Positions 20,919 through 30,971 of a stretch of 48,487 nucleotides of DNA are shown piece by piece. The translations under genes and the position numbers were made by a program. The notes beneath the pieces were generated by a model. The model did not search any database. It was not told the DNA's origin and saw nothing but the letters and a program-made list of their open reading frames with translations. This stretch comes from a virus: positions 1-48,487 of IMG/VR virus record IMGVR_UViG_3300031962_000005; one strand, given 5' to 3'. Positions within the stretch are counted from its first letter, which is position 1; each line of letters begins with the position of its first letter.

Positions 20919-21163
20919 TGAATATCCTTCAGAAGAGGATCGCCTGGGCAGCGGTGAGCGTGCTCATTCTCATGACCTTCGTCGTGCCCTGGCGCAGAAC
21001 TGTGCAAGGAAACTCTATTCCGACCGGCTACGGCTTCATCTTCGAGCCGCGCTACGTGGATGGCACCAAGATCGCCAGCGTCGATGTCGTGCGCTGGCTG
21101 GTGCCGATGATGGTGACGGTTATCGCTGGGCTGACTGCGATCCGGCTGACTGCCGAGCGCTGA
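20918..21163 (+). CDS. Small membrane protein
   Basis: 81 aa from ATG at 20918. TM at about 10-26 (AWAAVSVLILMTFVVPW) and a second at about 59-75 (RWLVPMMVTVIAGLTAI), with a polar segment between them (GYGFIFEPRYVDG). Its end overlaps the 3' end of the 2065-aa gene on the other strand by 44 bp; early and late transcription collide here with no terminator between them. Confidence 0.68.
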   Translation: MNILQKRIAWAAVSVLILMTFVVPWRRTVQGNSIPTGYGFIFEPRYVDGTKIASVDVVRWLVPMMVTVIAGLTAIRLTAER

Positions 21164-24100
21164 TCCGCCTCACTTCCTCGAGCGCCCTTCTGGCAATGTC
21201 GCGCTGCCTGTCCCGCAACTGTTCCTGCACGTTCTCAAGAGGGGCCGGGCCAGAGATGAGGCGGTTGCCGGAAGGGCGCAATCCATTGAGAGCATGATCT
21301 ATCTGGAGCATGGCCTGGTGGGCGTGGCTCACGACCTGGTACTCCTCCTCCCTCTCGAAAGACTGCACATGCCGCAGCGCGTGCGCTCTGGGGCCGGCGA
21401 GTTCGCTGAATAGCCTGTTTACGTCATGGACGTAGCCTCCCGAGATGCGCATGCCGTAAGGCCCGGCCGCCTGGTTCAAGCTCTCTCCCCATGTCCCCTG
21501 ACGGTGCGGCTCTTGGCCAGTGAGGAGCGAGCTGACCGGGTTCCCGAGGAGGAGCGGGTTGGCGTTGCGGATGGCGGCGCGCAGGTTGAGCATCCTCTGA
21601 CTTTCTCCAGGCTCCGCTTTCTCGGCCACGTTCATGCCGATCATGTTGCGGCCCGTCAGGGTGGTGTGCGAGAAGGACACAATAGGGCCCGCTCCGACGT
21701 GCATCCAGCTATCCACGAAGTTATCGAAAGTCTTGTCGGCGATCTGTCCCGCCATTTGACCCCTCGGCAAGCCTTCCGACATAGCCATGAGCCCGAGCTG
21801 GCGCATGCCGCGGCTAAGACCGGTTAGCGACATGAGGCCAAAGGAATGGGTGTAGCCGTCCTTGTCGGTGTAAATCTTGATGTTCCCGAACGGCGTGTTG
21901 TCGTCCCCTCCCGGCCGTCCCCAGAGCAGATAATTCGTGAGCCACACTCCCCCCGTAAGCAGGGCCAAAGTCTTCCCCAGCATCTCGGCCCGCATCTGCG
22001 CCGCCGCGCGGAAGCTGGTCGCATCGGCGCCGGGGTTCATGGTGACCGCGCGTACGCCCTGAATGGCGTAGTTGCTGCCGGCCGTGGCGAAGGGTCCAAT
22101 CTGCGTGTCCCTGAGCCAGACGATGAACTTCTGCTGCGCCTTCTTCAAGTATTGCCCGAGCTGGTTCACGAAGTCGCGGCGGTTGGTCTCGGTGTTGACC
22201 ACGAGCCCTTGCCTGTCCATGCGGCTAAAGGCATCGTCAAGCGTGAGGCGCATGATCTTCTGGGCGAAGTCGAGGAACCTCCCTCCCCAGTGCAACGGGT
22301 CGAACCTCCTTAAGCCCTGGTTCGCCAGCTCCCCCATCTCGATCCCTTCCTCCTTCATGGCGCCGATCCTGGCCAGCTCAACCAGCCTCTGCGTCGCCCA
22401 GGGCTGCTTGGTGAAGACCCCGTAGACGTTGCTCACGAAATCCTGGGGCCTCACTCCCGGCTTCATGAGAGCAGTCAAGAGGTTCTTGGTGTGCGTCATG
22501 ACCTCGACGCTCGAAAGCAAGGTCGCCCTGGTGAAGATCGGTGCCAGATCGCTCACTACCGGTATCCGCGCTGGGTCTTCTAGCTGGAGCGCCTGGTGAA
22601 CTTCGGGGTAGGCGTCTTCGTGGACCGCCAGGGCGGTCTGGTTCTTCTTGGCTGCCTGGGTGAAGCGCGGCGGGCTCACGCCCGGGATGATGCGCGCGCC
22701 TTCGACCTTGGCGCCCGGCTTCTCCCAGCTCGCCACCCCGTTCTCGACGGCCGTCCGCATGAATTCCGCCTTGGCGGCCTGGGTGGTGCCGTGGACCAGG
22801 CTGTTCTCGATGATGGCCCCCAAGTCAAGATCGTAGGCGTCGGCCGTGCCCGTGGCCTGCTCGGCGAACTTAAGCTTGCCGAGCTTGACGCGCCGTAGAT
22901 CGCCGCGGGCCGTGGTGAAGACTGTCGTGGGGCCGGCGCTCTCGGCGCTGACCGGCTTTAAGTTGACCGGGGAGCCGGGAATCTGCGTGAAGCTGCTGAT
23001 GGGGTCGCTCTCTTCAAGGCCCTGCGCGCGGCGGAAGTTGTCCTCCATGGTCGGCACGAACTCTCTCTCCCAGTTGCGCAGCATCTCTTGAATCTTGGGC
23101 GACTGGAGCGCCGACCGGTAGGCGTCAAAGCTTTGGAAGGGCGAGCCTTGCTTGCCGATGATCGAGGTGACGGCCTGGGCGGCGGCCTGGTCGCCGGCCT
23201 GGCGGTAGGCTTGCTTCATGTAGCGCAAGCGCCGCTCGGTAAGGACGGCGCCGGCGATGAGCCGGTCTTGCGGACTCGCCTTGGGCCCGAGCACCTTGTC
23301 GATGAACATGGGGGTTTGCATGCGGGCGTAGACCGGCGCCGCGTTCATCCGGGTCAAGGCTTCGCCCGTCTCCCGGTCGAGGCGCGTCGTGGTAGGCGCC
23401 ATCTTGCCGGCGAGCTTCGAGAACTCTTCGCGGACATAGCGGACGTATTTTTTGAGGCGCTGGCCATGGTGAAGGGCGAACTCACGCAAGCGCTCCAGGT
23501 CGAGATGGCCGCTTTCGTCCTGGACGAAATCCTTGACTGCCTCCTTGAGCTGGGCGTCTATTCCTCCTGGTCTTGGCTCTCCTCCTCCTGGGGCGGAGTC
23601 GCGTTCGAGGTCGGCTGGATTGAACTCTCCGGGGATGGCTCTGGCTGGCTCGTGGGCATCGCCCCTGGTATCGGCGGGGCCTTGAGCTTGGGTTTGGGCC
23701 AGTTCTTGAGCAGCTTCCTCAGCCGAGCGCTGTGCGCTCTGGCTACTGCCAGCTTCGTGGCCGTCGCCTTCAGCTTTGCCAATTTGCGTTTTGGTGATTC
23801 CTGCCCGGGCAGCATCTAGGGCCTCCTTTAGTAGCTGGCGCTCAAGGCGCCTGGCCTCGTGTTCGAAGTTGTTGTTAAGGTGAGCCGCCTTCTGGCGGAT
23901 TTGCTCCAAGAGCCAGTCATGGTGATGGCTGGACTCGGGCGTCTTGATCTCTCCCGCCCTGTTCATCTCCTCGGCCAGCTCATCCATGGGCCTTTGCCCG
24001 GAGCGCAGCTTGCCATCCTTGCCAAAGCCTTTGAAGAGGCTCGGGATTTCCCTCTCGAGCGCCACCACGAACTCACGGCCATAGAGGCCGATCGCGCTTT

Positions 24101-27100
24101 GGCGATTGATGCCACCCCGGTTTTTGGCGGCCGTCAAGACGGTCTCGAGACGGGCGGCTCTGACCTTCTCCATTTTCTGTTCGGGGCTTAGCTGGTTACT
24201 GTCGGCCGGACCGCCACCGGCTGGGGCAGGTGGACCGGGCTCCCCGCCGGCTTGGGGGCTGGCCCGACGAACTTGGGCTGGCCCGGCACCCGGGCCGGAC
24301 TGCCCGCCACCCGCGACTCCTTGACCCGGAGAAGGAATTTTAAGAGCTTCAAACTCTTTCTGTAGCTTGCGGTTGAGCTCACGTCGAAAGGGTGCCTCGA
24401 CGAAGGCGAGACGTTGGGTGTCGCCGGCGATGGCATCGGATGCCTCCTTGGAAAGATTGATTAAGGTCTTGATGTTCTCTTCGCCCAGGGCGGCGGCAAG
24501 GTCGGGCAGCTCCCTGGCCACGAGTTCATGGGGATCGATGCCGCTCTCCCGCGCCATCCTCTCCATGCCCCCCACGAGCCGGGTCAGCCTGTCCACTCCC
24601 TCGGGTGTCGGGCTATCCGTGATGTCCGTCAAGACCTTGCGCATGGTCTTGACCCGCCACCCCAGCTCGAGCTCCTTCTTGCCCTTGGGGACAAGGACTC
24701 CCGATTCCGCGGCCACGTTCTTGAGGTCGCCCTGGATGCGCCGGTCCTTGGCTTGTTCGGCAAGCTTCGAGAGTGCCTGCAAGGCCTTGGCTCCCTCGCC
24801 GGCGCTATAGCCCTGGGTCGGCGCCTCACCGGTGGGCGGGGCCTGTTTGGCGCGCATGCGCTCTACGAGGCCTGGCTTGGCGGGTGGTCTGGGCTCTCCG
24901 CCTGGGGGGGGGCCGGTAGCCCCTCCTCCACCAGCCGGGCCCGGAACAGGGGCCGCTCCCAGCAGTGCTTGCGGGCCGCCAGTTGCCACGCCTCCGCCAG
25001 TTCCGGATGTTTGCGCATTGTCCCCTCCACCACCAGTAGACTGAAGCGTTTGAGGTTCTCGTGATCCTTCTCGTCCACTCTGCCCCCTTTCGGCTGCGCT
25101 GGCTGCCAAATAATAGCTCATGCTGCGCCGGGCGGCAAATTCGGCGTTGCGCTGCCACATCGCTTTGCCTTCGTCGCTCTTGTGGAGAGTGTTTTCCGGC
25201 TTTATGTCCCCGATGGCCGCATGGGCGTAATCGTACATCGCCCGCCCTGTTCCCCTGGGAGCCAAACGCTCGCCGGCCTTCCACTTGCCATGCTGCGTCT
25301 TGACGTTGACATCCCCCCTCAAAAAGCCGTCAGCACCCCTCTTGTAAGAGGCTGAGGCCACGACATCACCTTCCGCGTTCCGCACCCGCACAGCCGCGCC
25401 GCCATGCTCCCCCCATATTTCGCTGGGTTGGCGCAATTGGTGCTCTATTGTGTAGGTCCTGCCGTCCGAACCAGTGAAATCAAAACGGTTTCCGTCAGGA
25501 TTGTCCCTAAATTGGGTGCCTGTCGGCTTCCAAACCTGCTCTCCTGTCCTATTCGCCTTCTCCATGGCCGCGCCGTGAGACAACCCTGATATCCTGTGCC
25601 GGGCATACTCTTCTGCCCATGCGTGCCCTTCCGGCGGCCCCTCCGCCGCTGGCGCCACCTGTTCAGAGGGGTTTTGTCCACCTTTTGGCTCTGGACGCGA
25701 TTCCGGGCCTCCTGGGGGCTTGGCGCGTGGGTTCAGGGCGTCCAAAAAGCCGCCACCCCCCATTTTGATGATGCGGTCGGTTATCTCTTGCCTGCTTCCC
25801 CGGGTAGACAGACCCAGGTTTTGAGCAACAGACTTCACATCGTCGATATGGGCTTCGAAAGGACCGGTAAGTCGCCTTCTTTCGGGTGGCGGGGTCACCA
25901 ACGTCCTGGATTCTTGCGCTGGCGCCGCGGTACCGCGCTGACTGGGAGCGCCAAGCTGCCCTTGCTCGCCCTCTTGAGCCGTCACTTCTTGAAGGGGGAT
26001 GTGCTCAGCCAGGGTTTGGGCGTACTTTCTGAGGACCGACCCTTCGCCGGAACTATCGCCGATCCGGCCGGCGATGTCCCTGAGTTGTTCTCTGGTCAAG
26101 TTGGGGTTCGAGCGCATTTCCTCGAGGAAGTGCTGATGAACAGCGCTCAGGAGGGGACCGGCCTCCTGTGCCGACCGGCCGTGCTGCTCTTTCAAGGTCT
26201 TGAGAGCGTCGGCGAACGCTTCCATGACGGGTGGGGGGGGTGATCCGCGGCTTTCCCTTTCTGCTGCTTCGCCTTGTGTCCGGGTCAACGCTTCGCTGGG
26301 AGCGCGTTCCCTGCTTTCCGGCTTGCCCTGGTTGTGGAGCTGGGCGAAGGCGGCGAAGGTCATGGCTTGCTGCGCGGCGTGCTGTAGCGCCCTGTCATAA
26401 TTACCAGTCTCGGCGCCGTGCATGATGTCGCCGATGAGCCCGTAGCCTGTCTCAAGGCCCGCCGCGCTCAGGCCGACGTCGACGGCAGCTTGTTCGGCCA
26501 TGCCTGCCGCCACGCGCAAGGGCGTCCGCAAGGCCGCGTTCGCCAGGCCGGTCCCCGAGATGCCCAGCATCCTTTCCAGGCCGCCGGTGACCTTGCTCAG
26601 GCTCCCCAGGACCGCCAGGTTCGCCATCGACACGCCCAGGGCGGGAGGTAGTCCGTAGAGGTCGCCGGAACTGCGTCCCTCGCGCAAGTTGCGTTGCTGC
26701 CAGTCTTCGAGCATGCCCATGGCCGGCGACATGACCGCGACATGCGCTGCCGTCCTCCCGGCCACCCCAAGCAGCGCCCGGCCGCCAGCATAGGAGCTGC
26801 CCGAGAGCAAGGCGGGCGCCCCGATTCCAAGAGCCTTGAGGGCCGCCCCACCCAGCATGAACTCGGCCGCCTGACCGGGTAGGTGCATGCCCAGTTGCAC
26901 CAGGCCGCCAACCCCCTGGTTCTTGGCTGCTTCTTCGCGCTGGTGTCTCTCCATGGTGGCGATGCGCATGAGATCGTCGTCGTTGGCTTCACCGCGGCTG
27001 TAAGCCTGCTGGGAGTTGGCGAACCTTCTGTTTTCCTCCCAGTTATAGGCATGGCTCACGACCGGCAGGATGCGGGCCACGTCACGGACGGCGCGCTCCG

Positions 27101-27317
27101 GGCCCGTGTCGCCCTGGTCGTCGTCGCGCAAGCGCGCTTGCCGCAACTGCATGGCCTGGTTGTAGCGCCTCTCTAAATGGGCGGGGTCGAAGTTGGGGAA
27201 GGCACGCTGGAAGCGCTCGGACACCTCTGCCCAGGGCGGCGGTTCTTGCGGCTGCTGAGGCGCCGCTGGCTCTTCTGGCTGGGCTTGCTCTTCTTGCTGG
27301 TCAAGTTCTTCTGCCAT
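21120..27317 (-). CDS. Giant virion protein, putative DNA-ejection protein
   Basis: 2065 aa, the largest gene. Acidic Gln/Pro-rich start; a hydrophobic Gly/Ala stretch at about 135-205; helical, possibly amphipathic segments to 330; an SAP-like motif at about 490-522 (DDVKSVAQNLGLSTRGSRQE); an alpha/beta domain at about 597-735 with GTGRAMYDYAHA; long Gln/Pro/Gly linkers; a helical region with a hydrophobic stretch near the C-terminal third (LGKTLALLTGGVWLTNYLLW). Its position after the fibre genes, its size and the mix of disorder and hydrophobic helices fit the internal ejection proteins of podoviruses (T7 gp16-like role) or a polyvalent protein. No lytic transglycosylase motif seen. Confidence 0.75.
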   Translation of the reverse strand: MAEELDQQEEQAQPEEPAAPQQPQEPPPWAEVSERFQRAFPNFDPAHLERRYNQAMQLRQARLRDDDQGDTGPERAVRDVARILPVVSHAYNWEENRRFANSQQAYSRGEANDDDLMRIATMERHQREEAAKNQGVGGLVQLGMHLPGQAAEFMLGGAALKALGIGAPALLSGSSYAGGRALLGVAGRTAAHVAVMSPAMGMLEDWQQRNLREGRSSGDLYGLPPALGVSMANLAVLGSLSKVTGGLERMLGISGTGLANAALRTPLRVAAGMAEQAAVDVGLSAAGLETGYGLIGDIMHGAETGNYDRALQHAAQQAMTFAAFAQLHNQGKPESRERAPSEALTRTQGEAAERESRGSPPPPVMEAFADALKTLKEQHGRSAQEAGPLLSAVHQHFLEEMRSNPNLTREQLRDIAGRIGDSSGEGSVLRKYAQTLAEHIPLQEVTAQEGEQGQLGAPSQRGTAAPAQESRTLVTPPPERRRLTGPFEAHIDDVKSVAQNLGLSTRGSRQEITDRIIKMGGGGFLDALNPRAKPPGGPESRPEPKGGQNPSEQVAPAAEGPPEGHAWAEEYARHRISGLSHGAAMEKANRTGEQVWKPTGTQFRDNPDGNRFDFTGSDGRTYTIEHQLRQPSEIWGEHGGAAVRVRNAEGDVVASASYKRGADGFLRGDVNVKTQHGKWKAGERLAPRGTGRAMYDYAHAAIGDIKPENTLHKSDEGKAMWQRNAEFAARRSMSYYLAASAAERGQSGREGSREPQTLQSTGGGGDNAQTSGTGGGVATGGPQALLGAAPVPGPAGGGGATGPPPGGEPRPPAKPGLVERMRAKQAPPTGEAPTQGYSAGEGAKALQALSKLAEQAKDRRIQGDLKNVAAESGVLVPKGKKELELGWRVKTMRKVLTDITDSPTPEGVDRLTRLVGGMERMARESGIDPHELVARELPDLAAALGEENIKTLINLSKEASDAIAGDTQRLAFVEAPFRRELNRKLQKEFEALKIPSPGQGVAGGGQSGPGAGPAQVRRASPQAGGEPGPPAPAGGGPADSNQLSPEQKMEKVRAARLETVLTAAKNRGGINRQSAIGLYGREFVVALEREIPSLFKGFGKDGKLRSGQRPMDELAEEMNRAGEIKTPESSHHHDWLLEQIRQKAAHLNNNFEHEARRLERQLLKEALDAARAGITKTQIGKAEGDGHEAGSSQSAQRSAEEAAQELAQTQAQGPADTRGDAHEPARAIPGEFNPADLERDSAPGGGEPRPGGIDAQLKEAVKDFVQDESGHLDLERLREFALHHGQRLKKYVRYVREEFSKLAGKMAPTTTRLDRETGEALTRMNAAPVYARMQTPMFIDKVLGPKASPQDRLIAGAVLTERRLRYMKQAYRQAGDQAAAQAVTSIIGKQGSPFQSFDAYRSALQSPKIQEMLRNWEREFVPTMEDNFRRAQGLEESDPISSFTQIPGSPVNLKPVSAESAGPTTVFTTARGDLRRVKLGKLKFAEQATGTADAYDLDLGAIIENSLVHGTTQAAKAEFMRTAVENGVASWEKPGAKVEGARIIPGVSPPRFTQAAKKNQTALAVHEDAYPEVHQALQLEDPARIPVVSDLAPIFTRATLLSSVEVMTHTKNLLTALMKPGVRPQDFVSNVYGVFTKQPWATQRLVELARIGAMKEEGIEMGELANQGLRRFDPLHWGGRFLDFAQKIMRLTLDDAFSRMDRQGLVVNTETNRRDFVNQLGQYLKKAQQKFIVWLRDTQIGPFATAGSNYAIQGVRAVTMNPGADATSFRAAAQMRAEMLGKTLALLTGGVWLTNYLLWGRPGGDDNTPFGNIKIYTDKDGYTHSFGLMSLTGLSRGMRQLGLMAMSEGLPRGQMAGQIADKTFDNFVDSWMHVGAGPIVSFSHTTLTGRNMIGMNVAEKAEPGESQRMLNLRAAIRNANPLLLGNPVSSLLTGQEPHRQGTWGESLNQAAGPYGMRISGGYVHDVNRLFSELAGPRAHALRHVQSFEREEEYQVVSHAHQAMLQIDHALNGLRPSGNRLISGPAPLENVQEQLRDRQRDIARRALEEVRRISARQSAGSQSAQR

Positions 27318-27325
27318 GGTTCCCT

Positions 27326-28714
27326 CTATTCGAAGTTGGCGCCGCCGCCGAAGCCTGGAAGCATCATGCCCGAACGTTGTGCCGGACGGGGTTGCGGACT
27401 TGGCTGCGCCGCCAAGGTGGGCATGGAGATACCTTGCAGCATGCGTTCGAGCGCGTCGCGGTCTTCCTGGCTTGGGGGTGATGGCTGCGCTTGCCCTGGC
27501 TCCGTCCCCGGCCGGCCGCTCGCTTCCCGGACCGCGCGTTCAATGCGGCGCTGCCGCTCGGCCGCCTCGGCCCGCGGGTCATCTATCCAGGAGGGCCTTG
27601 GCACGCCCTGTCTTTCCCTGGACATTTCGGTTGAGACGTGGTTTGAGATGGCCAGGCGACGGTTTCGTTCGGCTGCCTCTCTCGTGGCGGCGCGATCAGC
27701 CGACTCCTGAACGTGCGGCATCGCCTCCCATCTCTGGGCGCGGTCATTCCACTGGCTCGGTGGCAAAGTCCCTCCCCGCCCGTCCGGCAAGTCGCGCCTG
27801 ATGCCATCCGCTCCCGCCGAGGCCCGCATGCGCGTCGATGTCAATTCCATGGCCGTCTGGTGGGCGTGGGCCTCCTGCGCCTGCTGTAACTGCATCTGCG
27901 CCGCCTGCGTCTGCGCCGCCTGCTGCTGCTGCCGGAGGACGCTTATCGGAATTTGCATCTGCCGGATCATCCGCCGCGCCGTCCCAGGATCGACCATGCC
28001 GCTCTGGAGTTGGGATTGCACGCGCGACCTGGCTGCTTGCAATCTCTGGAGCTGGAGTCCGTCAGACTGTGTGAACTCGGGCGGGGTAGTTGGCGGGGCT
28101 GGCGGGGCGGGCCTTTGCGCTGCCGGGATGTTCTGGCCAGGCTGCCCAGGCGCAACCGTCCCCGGCTCGAGACCGCGCCAGTTGCCGCTATTCCCCTCTA
28201 CCGGTCCCTGCGCTCCCCCTTCGCCGACTCCCTGGACAACGCCCGTGCCCGCCTCGTCGTAGGTCGGAAACTCCTCCTGGGCGGCCGGCGGCTGGCCATA
28301 GGGCTGGTCTTCGTTCTCGACATCCCTTTGCCATTGCCGCTCTTGACGGCCCTTGAGGGATGTTATCTCCCCTTCGTCCGGCGCCGCCTCCGCCGTGTTG
28401 CCCCTGATCGCATCTACCGCCTTCTGCTGGTCAAGTTCTTGAAAATAGCGGTCTATCTCCTGCTTGCCCTGGTAGAGCGCCAGAGGATCGGTTTCGCCCC
28501 CTCCCCTGCCTCCTCCTCCGCCTTGGGCGTTGGGATCGCCCGACAGCCCTCCTATCCCGCCGCCGCGCCCTCCTCCCCCCGAGCCTCCGCCCCCGCCGCC
28601 CTGACCGTAACTCCTCTGGAGGTAGGGGAGGAAGTCCTTGAGGGCCTGCGCCGCTCCGTAGGCCGTGCTGATGCCGCGGTCATAGGCGCCTGGTTGCTCG
28701 AAGGTGATTGGCAT
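27326..28714 (-). CDS. Gly- and Gln-rich internal virion protein candidate
   Basis: 462 aa with AAGGAG before the ATG. A helical start (ISTAYGAAQALKDFLPYLQR), a Gly tract (residues about 40-75), then long Gln/Ala helices (QQAAQTQAAQMQLQQAQEA) and a disordered Pro-rich tail. It lies 8 bp upstream of the giant protein gene and shares its composition, so the two are probably co-ejected virion components. No motif identifies it. Confidence 0.68.
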   Translation of the reverse strand: MPITFEQPGAYDRGISTAYGAAQALKDFLPYLQRSYGQGGGGGGSGGGGRGGGIGGLSGDPNAQGGGGGRGGGETDPLALYQGKQEIDRYFQELDQQKAVDAIRGNTAEAAPDEGEITSLKGRQERQWQRDVENEDQPYGQPPAAQEEFPTYDEAGTGVVQGVGEGGAQGPVEGNSGNWRGLEPGTVAPGQPGQNIPAAQRPAPPAPPTTPPEFTQSDGLQLQRLQAARSRVQSQLQSGMVDPGTARRMIRQMQIPISVLRQQQQAAQTQAAQMQLQQAQEAHAHQTAMELTSTRMRASAGADGIRRDLPDGRGGTLPPSQWNDRAQRWEAMPHVQESADRAATREAAERNRRLAISNHVSTEMSRERQGVPRPSWIDDPRAEAAERQRRIERAVREASGRPGTEPGQAQPSPPSQEDRDALERMLQGISMPTLAAQPSPQPRPAQRSGMMLPGFGGGANFE

Positions 28715-28717
28715 GAT

Positions 28718-28966
28718 TTAACTCCTTAGTACGGGTGCCGGATTGGCCAGGCCACTAGCCACCACGGGGACGGCGCTGATCGCCGCTACTTGCTTCTCGA
28801 GCGCCGCCACCCTGGCCAAAAGACCGGCGCCTCCGTCAGGAGGGATGAGGCCGGCCAGGAAGGCGAGTATCTCCGGGTCATTATCGGACAATTGCTCCTG
28901 GCCCGGGAACTGCGGAGCATTGAAAACGCCGTTGACGGCATGGCCTTTGTCGCGTGAGACATACAT
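28718..28966 (-). CDS. Small fibre-associated protein
   Basis: 82 aa. Begins MYVSRDKGHAVNGVFNAPQF, a start I know from short phage proteins next to fibre genes; then DPEILAFLAGL and a C-terminal helix (LLARVAALEKQVAA) with coiled-coil periodicity. The ATG directly follows the fibre stop (TAAATG) and GGGAGG lies upstream. Likely a fibre assembly or attachment protein; that role is inferred. Confidence 0.65.
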   Translation of the reverse strand: MYVSRDKGHAVNGVFNAPQFPGQEQLSDNDPEILAFLAGLIPPDGGAGLLARVAALEKQVAAISAVPVVASGLANPAPVLRS

Positions 28967-30886
28967 TTAGCTGTCCCTCCCGCGCGGGTCTATCCAGCCC
29001 AACGTCCTGATCCTGTGGCTGGTGTTGGCGTCCGAGTTCACCAGGCGCGAGCGAATCTGCGCGCTTGTGTTTGTCCACACTCCCAGGCTCGCCCCCAATC
29101 CTTCAATGGTCGTGTCTCCCGCCGCGCTCTCGATGGCATTGGCGAAGCTCACCGCCAAATCGGCCGAGTCGAGGGAGGAGACGTAACCTTGGACGTTGAT
29201 CGTCGAGGAATAGCAGTTCATGGTGACGATGGCCTTGACCTTGAGCCCGGTCGGCACGGACCCCAAGGTCCTGGTGACGGCCGCGCTGCCGGGATTGGTG
29301 ACCGTGATGTCGAGGACCGACGTGTCCCACCAGAATTCATTGCCGTACTGATGAAATGGCAGAAGGTGGTTCGAGCCGTCCGTCTTGACCGACCCCAGGC
29401 GCCGGAAATACGTATAGCCGGCGGGGATGTTGGCCGCCGAGATGCTAGTGTCGATGCCGTAATCCACCGAAAGATCAGCGTCCTTGCGAATCGCGAAGAC
29501 GTGATACCAGGTCGAAGCCGCCAGGGTGGTATTGAGGAAGTTACCGCCCGAGCCCGACCCGGCCGCCCAGGACGCGTTGCAGTTCTTGGTGAAGGCGGTG
29601 CCCTTGAGGATCGCTATGTTCGTCGAGTCGGCGCAGGTGCCGGCGGCGATATCGAGGACCGTGAGGGGCGTCACGCCGTCATTCGAGAGCACGAAGCCGT
29701 CGATCATCCCCCTGCCGATCCCGAGCAGGAACAGCTCCACGGTCCCCTTGAGGTTCGCGGCCGAGATCAGGTTGTATTCGACGAGCCAGTCTTGATAGCC
29801 GAAAGAGCTGGTCGTTGACAGCGCCGTCAGTGCCCCCAGGCTGATGACGTTCGCGGCCGAGACGGCGATTGGGGCCGTGCCGGTATAGGTCCCCGAGCCG
29901 GTGTCCTGCGTCCAGTTGATAAGGGTGGTGCCGAAAGTGATCGAGCCGAAGGTGTTGCACAGCCAGCCTGTTGAGCCGTTGACCGTGCCGTTCTGCACGA
30001 ACACGAAGGCGCCGTCGATGCCGTCCGCGGCCTGGTCGAAGTCGAGAGAGCGCGTGAGGATGGCCGTGACCGACAAGGTCCCCAGCCGCGATAGGAAGTA
30101 AATGCCGTTCTGCTTGGCGTCGGCCTGGTTCTTGACCAAGATGCGGTCATTGAGCGCCGGCGTGTACCCGTCCAGGATGAGCACCGCGGCCACGTTAAGC
30201 GTGAGCGTGGCCCCGACCCCGCTTGAGCCGTTGGCGTAAGTCGCCGCCGCCAGCGCCGTTACGGTCGCCGTTTGGCAGGACTGCTTGTTGACCTGGAGCG
30301 CCAGTTGCGTATCCACATAGTTCTTGGTGGCCGCGTCCTGGGCGCTGGCCGGATCGGTGACGTTCGTCAGCTTGTGGCTGTTAAGGCTGACATCGCCGGC
30401 CGTGGCGTTGGCCGAGGCGATGGCGTCAAGCGTGACCGCCGCGGCCAGCATGGCGACCGTCACCGCTCCCGCCGCTATCGTAGTGGCGAAGCTCCCGGCT
30501 CCAGAGCCGGTGACGTTGCCCGTGAGCGTGATCGTCTGATCCCCGGTATTCGTTCCCGAGAGATTCGAGCCCGAGACCGTCCCCGAGGCATTGACGCTTG
30601 TCGGGGTGATCGCCCCCAGGCTGATCGTGATGGCGGGCGCCGTCGTCGGATTGGCGACCGAGCCTGAGACGCCGTTGGCCGTGACCACCGAGACCGTGGT
30701 CACTGTCCCGGCCGGGTTCGAAGTGGCTGAAGTGACGCGGCCGAACTGATCGATGACCAGGTTCGGGGTCGTGTAGCCCCCGGGCACGACTCCCGAGGCC
30801 GGCAAGTCGGCGGGCGCGATCGGGCTGAAGACCAGGTGCGTCACTGATCCCTGATTGATCGTGATCGAGGAGATGAAGTTATTCAC
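28967..30886 (-). CDS. Tail fibre protein
   Basis: 639 aa from GTG at 30886. N-terminal VIDQFGRVTSATSNPAGTVT and NGVSGSVANPTTAPAITISL are phage-fibre motifs; then repetitive Ser/Thr/Asn/Gly sequence (LTGNVTGSGAGSFATT), the common DATKNYVD motif, a beta-rich centre and a distal domain ending WIDPRGRDS. It would bind the host surface as a trimer. The start overlaps the 30-aa TM gene by 8 bp. Confidence 0.85.
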   Translation of the reverse strand: MNNFISSITINQGSVTHLVFSPIAPADLPASGVVPGGYTTPNLVIDQFGRVTSATSNPAGTVTTVSVVTANGVSGSVANPTTAPAITISLGAITPTSVNASGTVSGSNLSGTNTGDQTITLTGNVTGSGAGSFATTIAAGAVTVAMLAAAVTLDAIASANATAGDVSLNSHKLTNVTDPASAQDAATKNYVDTQLALQVNKQSCQTATVTALAAATYANGSSGVGATLTLNVAAVLILDGYTPALNDRILVKNQADAKQNGIYFLSRLGTLSVTAILTRSLDFDQAADGIDGAFVFVQNGTVNGSTGWLCNTFGSITFGTTLINWTQDTGSGTYTGTAPIAVSAANVISLGALTALSTTSSFGYQDWLVEYNLISAANLKGTVELFLLGIGRGMIDGFVLSNDGVTPLTVLDIAAGTCADSTNIAILKGTAFTKNCNASWAAGSGSGGNFLNTTLAASTWYHVFAIRKDADLSVDYGIDTSISAANIPAGYTYFRRLGSVKTDGSNHLLPFHQYGNEFWWDTSVLDITVTNPGSAAVTRTLGSVPTGLKVKAIVTMNCYSSTINVQGYVSSLDSADLAVSFANAIESAAGDTTIEGLGASLGVWTNTSAQIRSRLVNSDANTSHRIRTLGWIDPRGRDS

Positions 30887-30971
30887 GTTCTACCCACCAG
30901 CGCACAATGCCCATGGCGATGCCAAAGACCGCCGTGCATGAAAGCAGGCATACCAGCTCGTTCCAGTCCAT
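30879..30971 (-). CDS. 30-aa membrane micro-protein
   Basis: Starts MDWNELVCLLSCTAVFGIAM, followed by ten more residues. GGGGAG lies upstream and the ATG follows the LamG gene stop as TAAATG; the stop overlaps the fibre start. One hydrophobic helix of about 17 residues with a charged end. Tight packing on both sides supports a real gene; role unknown. Confidence 0.6.
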   Translation of the reverse strand: MDWNELVCLLSCTAVFGIAMGIVRWWVERE

